From assembly GCF_040719375.1 (NCBI RefSeq), contig NZ_JBFDTP010000002.1, forward strand, positions 868,001-932,000: 64,000 nucleotides of DNA. Reading direction: 5' to 3'. This DNA is from Clostridium sp. AN503 (GTDB taxonomy: Bacteria; Bacillota; Clostridia; Lachnospirales; Lachnospiraceae). Position numbers and translations under genes: made by a program. The notes under the pieces were generated by a model that did no database searches, was not told where the DNA came from, and worked only from the letters and a program-made list of their open reading frames with translations. Numbering within the stretch: the stretch's first letter is position 1; the number at the start of each line of letters is the position of its first letter. Below are positions 52,801 through 61,403 of the stretch, piece after piece.

Positions 52801-53399
52801 AATCCGGCAGCACATCCTTCGATCTGCTGGCTCTGTACTATGGCCTCCAGCTCCAGCTTGTGGTGTACATGGACGCGGTGATGGAGCTGACCGGCCGCAG
52901 CTATCCGGATAAGGAGGTGGTCCCTGCGGGAATCCTCTATTACAATATCGCTGACCCGATGATCCAGAAATCAAGACAGACGGATCAGGAGTCCATCAAT
53001 GCACAGATCCTGCGCCAGCTGAAGATGAACGGCTTGATCAACAGTGAGCTGGATGCCATCCATCATCTGGACAATACCATTGAAAAAGAATCCGATATTA
53101 TCCCGGTGGTGTTAAAGGATGATGCCGTGCAGGAAGGGAAATCCTCCGTCGCCAGCCGGGAGCGGTTTGAATATCTGCGCCGTTTTGTCCATGAGAAGCT
53201 GAAGACTGCCGGACGGGAGATATTAGACGGGGAGGTTGGCGCAGTGCCGTACAAGAGCGGGCAGCGGACTGCCTGTGATTACTGCCCGTACCATGCGGTG
53301 TGCGGATTTGACAAAAAGACTGCCGGGTATGATTACCGGAGATGGAAGAACAGGAAAACAGAAGAGATCTGGGAGGAATTATGTCAGCAAGATCAGTAA
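49869..53399 (+). CDS. addB: AddAB helicase-nuclease, subunit AddB
   Basis: AddB, with AddA, processes double-strand DNA ends for recombination. The 1176-residue protein starts LILGGSGSGKTTFLYDKI (Walker A near residue 10). A long inactive-helicase core follows, then a C-terminal RecB-family nuclease domain with KIIDYKSGSTSF near 980. The iron-sulfur-cluster cysteines sit in YAACAYAHF near 815 and CDYCPYHAVCGF near 1140, as in Bacillus AddB. An upstream frame back to 49545 is non-coding; AAGGGGCAGCAAT precedes the ATG at 49869. It overlaps addA by 19 bases at its 3' end. Confidence 0.95.
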   Translation: MSLQLILGGSGSGKTTFLYDKIIRSSIEHPDRQYFLIVPEQFTMQAQKDIVSAHPGHGTMNIDIVSFNRLAYRIFEELAVAKLQVLDDMGKSMVLRKVAAAQKKKLGLFSGHLSQTGFINQMKSQLSEFYQYGITPDTLREMAPLAGSPLLKQKLEDLSVVFTAFQDYIREHYENGVVSEQVLDILCKVIPDSGLLKNSVIALDGYTGFTPVQYRLAELFMVYARQVVVTVTADPEISMYRSMGVQNLFYMSRQMTVRLSELAEKNNIEKLDDIQMEKTARHDRCGAEGEKAQAGRFPEGGELAFLEKRLFRYGRGSYTGEMDGSLELYQAVNPSGEVACVVHRIQKLLREEGLKYRDIAVITGDLSGYGKEIAHQFEQSEIPYFLDDKKNILDNPMVELIRAALEAVRRDFDYESVFRFLRTGLVSRDREMTDRLENYVIALGIRGGKRWRETWERTYRGAAGLNLAELNAYKDQTMAPLFAMQDAFRQEHVTIAVMVQAVRQLLADCGVEEKLQAYREYFAGIRQFRLAKEYGQVYGLVEELFERLSELLGEEKVGRREFMEILDAGFAELSVGVIPATVDRVVVGDITRSRLAHVKALFFVGVNDGIVPARKDGGSLLSDREREFFGEHQLELAPTAREESFQQRFYLYLMMTKPSKKLVVSFSIVGNDGKSRRPSYLIGELKKIFPRLKCREAEKSGESAAYTVVEARQQLIGGLRQYRDGGLTPDWGSGSDAGQQTEDGTEPGTRPQPEAQFLELYKWFCTSEEYKREARRLVDAAFYVYEKQGIGHAVAQALYGNILSGSVTRLEQYAACAYAHFLKYGLELSERQRFELAAADIGNLFHDSIDLCFRKVEEEGRDWRSITDAERTGLVKQCVEQVTSDYGNTILNSTARNAYLARRVENITQRTIWALQQQIKRGDFTPAGFEVSFSAADNLEAMKIALSDHESLHLKGRVDRMDLCQDEDQVYVKIIDYKSGSTSFDLLALYYGLQLQLVVYMDAVMELTGRSYPDKEVVPAGILYYNIADPMIQKSRQTDQESINAQILRQLKMNGLINSELDAIHHLDNTIEKESDIIPVVLKDDAVQEGKSSVASRERFEYLRRFVHEKLKTAGREILDGEVGAVPYKSGQRTACDYCPYHAVCGFDKKTAGYDYRRWKNRKTEEIWEELCQQDQ

Positions 53400-56300
53400 A
53401 CTGGACGAAAGAGAGCAGCAGGTCATCGAGAGCCGTGGGAAGAACCTGCTGGTCAGCGCCGCGGCGGGCAGCGGAAAGACCGCCGTGCTGGTGGAGCGGA
53501 TCATCCGTATGGTGACGGAAGGAGAGCATCCTCTGGATATCGACCGGCTGCTGGTGATGACCTTTACCAATGCGGCGGCTGCGGAGATGCGGGAACGGAT
53601 TGGCGCTGCCATTGAAGAAAAATTGAACGGGGACCCGGAGAATGCGCACCTGCAGATCCAGGAGACCCTGGTCCATCATGCCCATATCACGACCATCGAC
53701 AGTTTTTGCCTGAATGTCATAAGGGAGCATTTCAATCTGCTGGATCTGGACCCCGCCTTTAAGATCGGGGATGAGGGCGAGCTGCTTTTGCTGCGGGGCG
53801 ATGTGATGCAGGAAATGCTGGAGGACCGCTATGACTTAAAGGATACGCGGTTTGAACGGTTTGTGGAGACCTATGCCCAGGGGAAGGGGGACGCGGGGAT
53901 AGAGGATTATATCATGCAGGTGTATACCTTTTCCCAGAGCAATCCTTATCCGGAACAGTGGATCGCCCAGTGCCGCCAGGAGCTGTCCGCTGGATTTTCC
54001 ATGGACTGTGCCTGGATGGAGTTTCTCATGGAGGACATAAAGCGGCAGGCGTCAGAGCTGAAGCTTCAGATTACGGATGCGCTCCTGGTGTGCCAGGAAG
54101 ACGAATTCTTGTGCGCTTATGCGCCCATGCTCACCCAGGATGCCCGCCAGCTTGACCTGGTCTGCGGGGCGCCGGATTTTGAAGCCCTGTACGGCTGTCT
54201 CGCCCAGATTGCCTGGGACAGGTTGGCGACAGTCCGGAGCAAGGAGGTGGACCCGGAGAAAAAGTCTTATGTGACCGGGTGCCGCGACCGGGTAAAGAAG
54301 GCTGTGGGCAAGATGCGGGAGCTTTACTGCTTTGCGCCGCCCCAGGAGATGATGCAGGACTTAGAGGGCACCAGTGAGGCGGTGGCCGTGCTCTTAGATC
54401 TGACGGAGGAGTTTGCCAGCCGTTACCAGGAAAAGAAGCGGGAGCGGAACCTGGTGGATTTCAATGACCTGGAGCACGAGACGCTGAAGGTGCTGATGCG
54501 CCAGGAAGATGGAAAGACGGTGTACACGGAAGCGGCAGACGAACTGAGCCAGCAGTTTGAGGAAGTGCTGGTGGATGAATACCAGGACAGCAACCTGGTG
54601 CAGGAGGCCCTTCTCCATGCAGTATCGAGGGAGCGGTTTGGCAGGAACAACGTATTTATGGTGGGGGATGTGAAACAGAGCATCTACAAATTCCGTCTCG
54701 CAAGGCCCGAGCTGTTTCTGGAAAAATATGATACCTACGAGCCGTACGATGAGGGGGACGGAGGCTGCAAAAAGATTGAGCTGCACCAGAATTTCCGAAG
54801 CCGGGAGCAGGTGCTTTCCGGGATCAACGATGTATTTTATAAGATCATGACGGAGAATCTCGGGAGCATCCGCTATACGGAGGATGCTGCGCTGCATCCG
54901 GGAGCGAAATTCCCGGAGCCGGAGTCTCCCGGGCAGGTGGAGGAAGCACAGGACTGCGCAGAGCGCCGCCCGGATGATCCGGGGAAACGTCTGGCCGGGA
55001 TCCCGGAGCTGCTTGTGATGGATACGGGGGATGCTGCGCTTTCTCAGATGGATGAGGATGCGGCAGATTATACGGCGAAGGAACTGGAGGCGAAGCTCAT
55101 AGCCGGAAGGATCCGGGAGCTGACGGATACAGAGCACGGAATGCTGGTCTGGGATAAGCGCTTAAACGGTTGCGGGGGGTACCGGATTGCAGAATACCGG
55201 GATATCGTCATCCTTCTTCGCAGCGCCGCCGGATGGACGGAAACTCTGTTGTCCGTGCTGATGAATGAAGGAATCCCTGCTTTTGCGGAGTCACGGATGG
55301 GGTATTTTAACACGCTGGAGGTGGAGACGGTCTTAAGCCTTTTGTCTGTTATAGATAATCCCATGCAGGATATTCCCCTGGCGGCGGTCCTGAAATCGCC
55401 GGTCGTGGGACTGACGGACAAAGAGCTTGCGCAGGTTATGGCGAAATACCGATCCTGCGCCGATAAAGGGCAGGACCGGGGGCTGTATGGAGCGGTCCGG
55501 TATTATCTGTTGTCTCATGAGGAATCGTCTGAAGGAAACGGCGAAATGGCAGGAACCGCCGGTCAGGAGGCTGGGACCGACGGAGCAACGGTCCGGAAGC
55601 TGAAGGATTTTAAGCGCATGCTGGAACACTTCCGCATGCAGAGCACCTATCTTCCGATCCATGAGCTGATCTATGGGCTTTACGGAGAGACCGGCTATTA
55701 CCATTATGTTGCGGCCATGCCTGCCGGGGAGACCAGAAAGGCAAACCTGGACATGCTGGTGGAGAAGGCCGCGGATTATGAACAGACCAGCTACAAGGGA
55801 CTGTTCCATTTTGTCCGGTATATTGAAAAACTGAAGAAGTATCATACGGATTTTGGTGAGGCTGTGACGGTCGGGGAAGAGGATAACACGGTACGGATCA
55901 TGAGCATCCATAAGAGTAAGGGCCTGGAGTTTCCGATTGTGTTCCTGGCCGGGATGGGAAAGAAGTTCAACCGGCAGGATGTATACGGGAAGATACTGAT
56001 CGATCCGGAGCTGGGGATCGGGACAGATTACCTGGATATAGAGAACCGGCTGAAGACCACAACCTTAAAAAAGAATGCCCTGCGCCGGAAGATGGAGCTG
56101 GACAATCTGGGGGAGGAGCTGCGGGTGCTTTATGTGGCGATGACCCGTGCAAAGGAGCAGCTTATCATGACCGGAACGGACCGCTATCTGGCAAAGAATC
56201 TGGAGAAGCATGCACAGGTCCCGGTTGTGGACGGACAGATCCCCTATACCATTCTGGCTACCGCAGGCTCGTATCTGGACTGGATCCTGATGTGTTTAAG

Positions 56301-57195
56301 CGGCGGTCAGGCGCGCATCCGTATGACAGAGGTGCCGGTTGAAGAGATTGTGGGCGGCGAGATGGTAAGGCAGATCCAGACAAGACAGTCGAGAGAACGT
56401 TTGCTGGGGCTTGACACGGAGAGGGAGTATGACGGCGCTTACCGCCGGCAGCTGGAGCGGCATCTGGGTTTTTCCTATCCTTATGCGGCGGATATCCGGC
56501 TGCACACCAAGATGTCCGTGTCGGAGCTTAAAAAGCAGGGACAGATGACCGATGAGGCGGAGAGCGTCTGCATGGAAGGCCCATTGACGCCCGACTGGGA
56601 GGAATGGCTTACAAAGCGGTGGGAGAATGCCGGAAAGCAGGAGGAATCCATATCTTACAGTGATATTGCCCCGGACGGAGGCGCCGGTGCGGCGAGAGGT
56701 ACGGCGTATCACCGGGTCATGGAGCTGCTGCCTTTCGACCAGATGGAGAGCCAGGCGGACGTGGAGGCGTACCTTGCCCGGATGGTGGAACGAGATCAGA
56801 TGACGGCGGAGAGCTGCGGTCTGATCGACAGCAGCGCCGTCTGGACCTTCCTTTCCTCGGAGTTTGGGCAGCGCATGAAGCGGGCGCAGGCCAAAGGGCG
56901 GCTTCACAAGGAGCAGCAGTTTGTTATGGGAATACCCGCGCGGGATATGGGAGCCGGGGATTCAGACGAGCTGGTGGTGATCCAGGGTATTATCGATGCG
57001 TTCTTCGAAGAGGAAGAAGGTCTGGTGCTGATGGACTATAAGACAGATAAGATCAGCCGGGAAGAGACCCTGGTGGAGCATTATAAAAAACAGCTGGATT
57101 ATTATGAGCGGGCGCTTGAGCAGATGACGGGAAAGCCGGTCAAAGAGAAGGTGATCTATTCCCTTACCCTTCAGAAGGCGATCACGGTCGCATGA
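53381..57195 (+). CDS. addA: AddAB helicase-nuclease, subunit AddA (one base missing near the start)
   Basis: AddA is the motor and one of two nucleases of AddAB, about 1271 residues. Walker A is VSAAAGSGKTAVLVERII near residue 25; UvrD-type motifs include VDEYQDSN, VGDVKQSIYKFR and VAMTRAKEQL. The C-terminal nuclease shows RGTAYHRVMELLPF and VIQGIIDAFF then VLMDYKTDKI. GGAGG and the ATG at 53381 give the expected start SARSVNWTKE, but the main frame begins EQQVIESRGKNLL. One base is missing between 53408 and 53414. No ATG, GTG or TTG starts the main frame at a fitting place, so an indel, real or technical, is likely. Confidence 0.9.
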
Positions 57196-57202
57196 AAAGT
57201 GA

Positions 57203-57230
57203 TTGCAGAATTTTTCAAAAGTGCTATAAT
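57203..57230 (+). promoter_or_regulatory. Promoter of the MATE gene
   Basis: TTGCAG (57203-57208) and TATAAT (57225-57230) have a 16-base spacer, immediately after the addA stop codon. Confidence 0.55.
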
Positions 57231-57276
57231 TCATGAGGGGTTTGAGGGGAATCAATAGGATGAGAGGACAAAACAC

Positions 57277-58629
57277 ATGATACGAGACTTGACAGAAGGA
57301 AATCCACAAAACCTGTTATGGAGATTCACCGTTCCAATGTTCATCAGCGTTATATTCCAGCAGCTCTACAATATTGCAGACAGCGTGATCGCCGGTAAGT
57401 TCGCCGGGGAGGATGCGCTGGCAGCGGTAGGGGCTTCCTACCCGATCACCATGATCTTCATGGCTATCGCTGTGGGGAGTAATATCGGTTGTTCCGTGGT
57501 GATCTCCCAGTTTTTCGGGGCAAAGCGGTATGACCAGATGAAGACGGCAGTCTATACGACCCTGATATCAGCGACTGCTTTGTCGGTGATCCTGACGATC
57601 GCGGGACTTTTGGGAAGCCGCGGGCTGATGCGCATGATCCAGACCCCGGAGAATATTTTTTCGTCCGGAGATCTGTATCTGAGGATTTATATAGCCGGAT
57701 TTTTGTTTCTGTTTTTATATAATGTGGCGACCGGGATCTTCACATCCCTTGGGGATTCCAAAACGCCGCTGTATTTTCTGATCGGTTCTTCCCTCGGCAA
57801 TATCGTGCTGGACTACTGGTTCGTGGCGGGATTTGGCTGGGGCGTGGCTGGTGTGGCGTGGGCGACCTTTATCGCGCAGGGGATCGCCTGTGTGCTGGCG
57901 CTTGTCACGATGGTGGTCCGGTTAAGGAGCGTGAAGACCGAGAAAAAGCCGGTGGTGTTTTCCATGGAAATGCTGGGGCGCATCAGCCTGATCGCAGTAC
58001 CCAGTATCCTGCAGCAGAGCTTTATCTCCATCGGAAATATCTTTGTTCAGGGACTGATCAACTCCTTTGGTTCTTCCGTTATCGCGGGATATTCGGCGGC
58101 GGTGAAGCTGAATACATTTACACTCACCAGTTTCACTACCCTGGGGAATGGTATTTCCAGCTTTACGGCGCAGAATATCGGCGCCGGGAAGGTCGAACGG
58201 GTGAAAGAGGGAATGAAAGGCGGCGTAAAGCTGGGGATCATCCTGACGGTGCCGTTTCTTGTGGCGTTCTTTGGGTTCGGCAGCCAGATGATGTCCCTGT
58301 TCATGAAGGAGGACAGCACCGTGGCGATGCAGACCGGCGTGGAGTTTTTGCGGATCGTCTCACCGTTCTACATTGTGGTGGCGATGAAGCTGGTATCAGA
58401 TGGGGTGCTGCGCGGTTCCGGCTCCATGAAGGAATTTATGGTGGCGACCTTCTCGGATCTGGTATTGAGAGTGGTCTTGTCGTTTGTGTTTGCAGGGTTC
58501 TTTGGCGTGACGGGCGTGTGGCTCTCCTGGCCGGTGGGCTGGGTGACCGGCAGCGTATTGTCACTGTGGTATAACCGGAAGGTGACGAAGCGCCTGGAGG
58601 TCCGTCTGGCACAGAGCCCGCAGGCGTAG
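57277..58629 (+). CDS. MATE-family multidrug/Na+ antiporter
   Basis: This 450-residue exporter of the MATE family has 12 membrane helices in two repeats. It starts MIRDLTEGNPQNLLWRFTVPMF, the common clostridial N-terminus, followed by FQQLYNIADSVIAGKFAGEDALAAVG (helix 1 and its conserved loop). The second repeat starts near residue 235 with ISLIAVPSILQQSFISIGN. FFGAKRYDQM and NIGAGKVERVKEG mark the cytosolic ends of the matching helices. It exchanges cationic compounds for Na+ or H+; the substrate is unknown. It has a short leader and its own promoter and is followed by a small DUF6472 gene. Confidence 0.92.
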   Translation: MIRDLTEGNPQNLLWRFTVPMFISVIFQQLYNIADSVIAGKFAGEDALAAVGASYPITMIFMAIAVGSNIGCSVVISQFFGAKRYDQMKTAVYTTLISATALSVILTIAGLLGSRGLMRMIQTPENIFSSGDLYLRIYIAGFLFLFLYNVATGIFTSLGDSKTPLYFLIGSSLGNIVLDYWFVAGFGWGVAGVAWATFIAQGIACVLALVTMVVRLRSVKTEKKPVVFSMEMLGRISLIAVPSILQQSFISIGNIFVQGLINSFGSSVIAGYSAAVKLNTFTLTSFTTLGNGISSFTAQNIGAGKVERVKEGMKGGVKLGIILTVPFLVAFFGFGSQMMSLFMKEDSTVAMQTGVEFLRIVSPFYIVVAMKLVSDGVLRGSGSMKEFMVATFSDLVLRVVLSFVFAGFFGVTGVWLSWPVGWVTGSVLSLWYNRKVTKRLEVRLAQSPQA

Positions 58630-58659
58630 ATTTTTTAGCGCTGGAAAGGAATGGGATAT

Positions 58660-58848
58660 ATGAAAGAAAAACAGCAGTCCAACTGTGAGAGCTGTATGTA
58701 TTATGAGTATGATGATGATTATGAATGTTATACCTGCGGCATGGACTTAGATGAGGATGAGATGGTGCGGTTTTTGTCAGATCGTTTTTTCAACTGTCCT
58801 TATTATCGTCTGGGTGATGAGTATATGATCGTGAGGAAACAGCTTTAG
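58660..58848 (+). CDS. DUF6472 small Cys-rich protein
   Basis: This 62-residue protein has three cysteine pairs: CESCMYYEYDDD, ECYTCGMD and NCPYYRLGDEY. It is strongly acidic with many tyrosines. It looks like a small zinc or iron-sulfur binding protein and matches my memory of a clostridial family of unknown role (DUF6472). An ATG at 58651 overlaps the AAAGGA ribosome site; the ATG at 58660 gives a 9-base spacing and is preferred. It lies 30 bases after the MATE gene and is followed by a terminator. Confidence 0.8.
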   Translation: MKEKQQSNCESCMYYEYDDDYECYTCGMDLDEDEMVRFLSDRFFNCPYYRLGDEYMIVRKQL

Positions 58849-58854
58849 CATCTG

Positions 58855-58882
58855 CGGCCGGGGCATTTGTCCCGGCCTTTTA
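58855..58882. terminator. Terminator after DUF6472 (bidirectional)
   Basis: GGCCGGGGCA... and TGTCCCGGCC form a GC stem followed by TTTTAG. The convergent C_GCAxxG gene ends at 58880. Confidence 0.7.
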
Positions 58883-59368
58883 GATCATGGCTTCCAGAAT
58901 CATAGCCTCCAGGATCCCTGCGGCGTCAGCCACCAGCTCCGCGCAGGGACGTTTTTTATAGTAGGCGGCGGTGCGGGCGGAGGGAGTAGGGGCATCGACA
59001 TGGTGGTCCAGCCCCAGAAGCTCCCGGCACACAATGCTGCCGTTCTTGTCACGGAAGTCCGTTGCCAGCGCCTGGACGCGCTCGTACTGGGCTTTTTTTC
59101 CTTCGGTGTCTCTGGGGTCACTGTAGCCGTAGAAAAGCCCTGCGGCAAGAAACATGCCGCTGATAGCGCCGCAGACTTCACGCAGGCGTCCCATCCCTCC
59201 GCCGAAGGAGGAGGCCATACGCGCCGCTGTGTCTTTGTCCAGCCCAAGTTCCTCATGGAAGGCCAAAAGGACGGATTGGGCGCAGTTGTAACCTTCCAGA
59301 AAATATGCTTTTGCTTTTTGACTGTGATCCCCGGTTATGGGGCAGTTTGGTATATCTGGCTTGTTCAT
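58880..59368 (-). CDS. C_GCAxxG_C_C family redox protein
   Basis: This 162-residue protein of the C_GCAxxG_C_C family is thought to be a redox-active, possibly metal-binding protein. The family pattern is complete: GYNCAQSVLLAF near residue 26, the FGGGMGRLREVCGAISG motif near 56, CRELLGLD near 120 and RPCAELVADAAG near 145. The four conserved Cys are present. The last residues repeat LEAMI twice (ILEAMILEAMI), a tiny tandem duplication just before the stop. A longer frame starts at 59428, but GAGGAATTCC supports the ATG at 59368. It lies downstream of DUF4261 on the same strand. Confidence 0.87.
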   Translation of the reverse strand: MNKPDIPNCPITGDHSQKAKAYFLEGYNCAQSVLLAFHEELGLDKDTAARMASSFGGGMGRLREVCGAISGMFLAAGLFYGYSDPRDTEGKKAQYERVQALATDFRDKNGSIVCRELLGLDHHVDAPTPSARTAAYYKKRPCAELVADAAGILEAMILEAMI

Positions 59369-59424
59369 ATGGAATTCCTCACTGGATTTTCTCTGATTCT
59401 TTTTGGTAAAATGATCTGCCGGAT

Positions 59425-60237
59425 TCAATTTCCATATCCGATCTTTAAGGTCTGGCCATCCAGGGCGATTCCTTTGCTACGCGTGATCGGCAGCTTCTGG
59501 TCTTCAGTAAAGCCTATGGTCTCTCCGTCATTTAAGGTGACGTCGCTTTCCAGAATATAGGTGACGATGTCCAGCATGAAGCTGTGGATCTCATTGAAGT
59601 CTGCTTGTTCCGTGTCCGTATAGACCTCGATCTCGTCCCGGCCAAATTTCTTCATGCCATAAGTATAGATCCCGGCCTGTTTCTTGTCCCGGTGGATCCC
59701 AAACCATACCCAGTTCATGACAGGAAGCGTCCCGTCCTTCATCATCATCGAAAAGTCGCGGTAAAATTCAGGCTGAAATACGGCTCCATCCGTGTACACA
59801 GCCACGGCATGTTCCTGGTTCAGACAGGAGGAGACCGCCTTGGTAAACAGTTTGCCGCGTTCAAACGGGCCGGCGTCCTCTCCAAGCACTGCAACCAGGA
59901 TCTGCGCTTTATGTTTTTTGGTCGTCTCAACAGCATCGGGCCACATGTAATTAGCTGCCGCATATGTTTCCGCCTCTCCATTGGGAACCGGCATATCCAT
60001 AAAGCTGACAGCCAGGCGCATCCCGTCCAGCTCCAGAACGAGGATATCCCTGTATTTTTCATCCTCTTCGTCATCGATGGCCGGCGCGGCGTCGATGTCC
60101 CAGTCTTTCTTAAGATCCTTTACGAACTGCTCCCTGTCCCAGGATGGTTCGGACAAAAGCACAAAGCCTATGAAGCCGCTTGCCTCCTGATTCTCAGTCT
60201 GTTTCTTTTTCTTCTTTCCAAAGCTAAATAAACCCAT
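59425..60237 (-). CDS. DUF4261 domain protein
   Basis: This is a 270-residue soluble protein. A basic N-terminal tail (MGLFSFGKKKKKQTENQ) precedes a DUF4261-like fold: GFVLLSEPSWDREQFVKDL (near residue 22), ILVLELDGMRLAVSFMDMPVP (near 66-86), and the C-terminal GRDEIEVYTDTEQADFNE and SFMLDIVTYILESDVTLNDG (near 215-240). The family is of unknown function, and in some bacteria it is near polymorphic toxin or stress genes. AGGAGGAACCAACC precedes the ATG. It precedes the C_GCAxxG gene by about 56 bases. Confidence 0.82.
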   Translation of the reverse strand: MGLFSFGKKKKKQTENQEASGFIGFVLLSEPSWDREQFVKDLKKDWDIDAAPAIDDEEDEKYRDILVLELDGMRLAVSFMDMPVPNGEAETYAAANYMWPDAVETTKKHKAQILVAVLGEDAGPFERGKLFTKAVSSCLNQEHAVAVYTDGAVFQPEFYRDFSMMMKDGTLPVMNWVWFGIHRDKKQAGIYTYGMKKFGRDEIEVYTDTEQADFNEIHSFMLDIVTYILESDVTLNDGETIGFTEDQKLPITRSKGIALDGQTLKIGYGN

Positions 60238-60300
60238 GGTTGGTTCCTCCTGTGAAATTCTGTGGACTAATTGAAAGTTTTCTCTCTGACAAGCCGGAAA

Positions 60301-60783
60301 TTATAAATCAAGCCTCATATAAATTGATGTATCCATAGGGCTATCGTTATAACTTTTAATTTCATAAAAACCATATTTTTTATACAGGCGTACTGCACTC
60401 TGCAAAAAAGGCAATGTGTCTAACAACATATGGATATATCCGATTTCTTTTGCAGCTCTGATAATTTCTTGCACCAAATAATCTCCAATATGCTGCCCTC
60501 TAAACTGTGGCCGTACATATAAGCGCTTCATCTCACAATTAGCTTCATCAATCTTTCGCAGTCCGATGCAGCCTGCCAATTTATTGTCATAATACGCCAG
60601 CAGAAGTCTCCCCGCAGGAATACCATATTTCGCCTCTAAATGTTCCAATTCTTCATCATAATTCTGGACTTTAAGATATTTTTCAAAGCTGGGATCTCCC
60701 GCAATCAACATATTTGTATATTCAGAAAACAATGTTTTCACTTCTTCCTTATGCGAATACGCCGGAATCAGTTCTACGTCCAT
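60301..60783 (-). CDS. GNAT-family N-acetyltransferase
   Basis: This acetyl-CoA-dependent acetyltransferase of 160 residues carries a full GNAT fold: an early MDVELIPAYSHKEEV, AYYDNKLAGCIGLRKID near residue 66, the acetyl-CoA loop KRLYVRPQFRGQHIGDYL near 88, and the C-terminal AVRLYKKYGFYEIKSYNDSP near 130. The substrate is unknown. The gene is clearly richer in A+T than its neighbours, which suggests recent acquisition. The ATG at 60798 lies 5' of a perfect AAGGAGG, so the ATG at 60783 is preferred. A fragment of an unknown gene lies directly upstream. Confidence 0.88.
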   Translation of the reverse strand: MDVELIPAYSHKEEVKTLFSEYTNMLIAGDPSFEKYLKVQNYDEELEHLEAKYGIPAGRLLLAYYDNKLAGCIGLRKIDEANCEMKRLYVRPQFRGQHIGDYLVQEIIRAAKEIGYIHMLLDTLPFLQSAVRLYKKYGFYEIKSYNDSPMDTSIYMRLDL

Positions 60784-60813
60784 GTTGTCCTCCTTCATGA
60801 CTGAGTTTCTACC

Positions 60814-60987
60814 CTATAGAAATTTTCTTCGGATAATTTTTGCTTTCTCATTCAACAGTTGTAATAAATCTTCATGCAGTTCATAGCAATCATGTCTGCC
60901 ATGAACAGCCATATCATATTCTGTAAAGTTGTTACATTCTATTCGCCGCCCTGTTTGAATCCCAAGTGGTTGTAATTCATATATGAT
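60814..60987 (-). pseudogene. Remnant C-terminal coding fragment, unidentified
   Basis: On the minus strand an uninterrupted 57-codon frame ends at a TAG at 60814-60816. It reads IYELQPLGIQTGRRIE, then CNNFTEYDMAVHGRHDC, YELHEDLLQLLNEKA and KIIRRKFL. It looks like the C-terminus of a real protein but has no start codon context and is closed upstream by TAA. The same frame upstream of the stop continues as DEITKWEVTEVK, consistent with one gene broken by a stop. AT-rich like the adjacent GNAT gene. I do not recognise the family. Confidence 0.4.
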
Positions 60988-61361
60988 TTATTTTACCTCT
61001 GTAACTTCCCATTTAGTGATTTCATCTTATCATATTATGAAGCAGCCTACAACAGGGAATGATGTTGAAAACAACGGAATTTGAACCATTACACTGCCTT
61101 GTCACCAGATTGCCGCAGCTGTAAAATGTGGAAGCTGATGACGATCATTTCTTGACAACAGCAGATGGGTATTGTATAGTATAGACAGTTTTCCGCGGGA
61201 CTCCTTCCCGCGACAATTTCCGAAATCTTTTTTGCAGTTTTGACGGCGGCTCGCCGGAGATTTCCTGGTTTGATGCAGTACATGAATTCTACCATTTGTA
61301 TCAGCGTTTTTACAGTTTTCCGTTGTCTGGACATTTCTCTTGTCTCAGGCGGATTTCATGA
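60988..61361. other. AT-rich stretch without a recognisable gene
   Basis: About 370 bases between the remnant and the Rpn promoter. An 81-codon minus-strand frame at 61089-61334 has no ribosome site or recognisable motif and is not called. Nothing else is supported here. Confidence 0.4.
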
Positions 61362-61390
61362 TTGAAAACACATCTAAAACATCTTATAAT
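61362..61390 (+). promoter_or_regulatory. Promoter of the Rpn-type gene
   Basis: TTGAAA (61362-61367) and TATAAT (61385-61390) have a 17-base spacer. The expected transcript start is only about 7 bases before the ATG, so the GGAGGT site at 61391 may lie outside this transcript. Confidence 0.4.
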
Positions 61391-61403
61391 GGAGGTATCA
61401 GCA

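Noticed and set aside
53399..53420. Programmed frameshift as explanation for addA
   Set aside because: No X XXY YYZ heptamer is present in the zero frame and the site is only ten codons from the start; a simple indel is more likely.
61089..61334. 81-codon minus-strand frame in the AT-rich patch
   Set aside because: There is no ribosome site, motif or coding-like composition.
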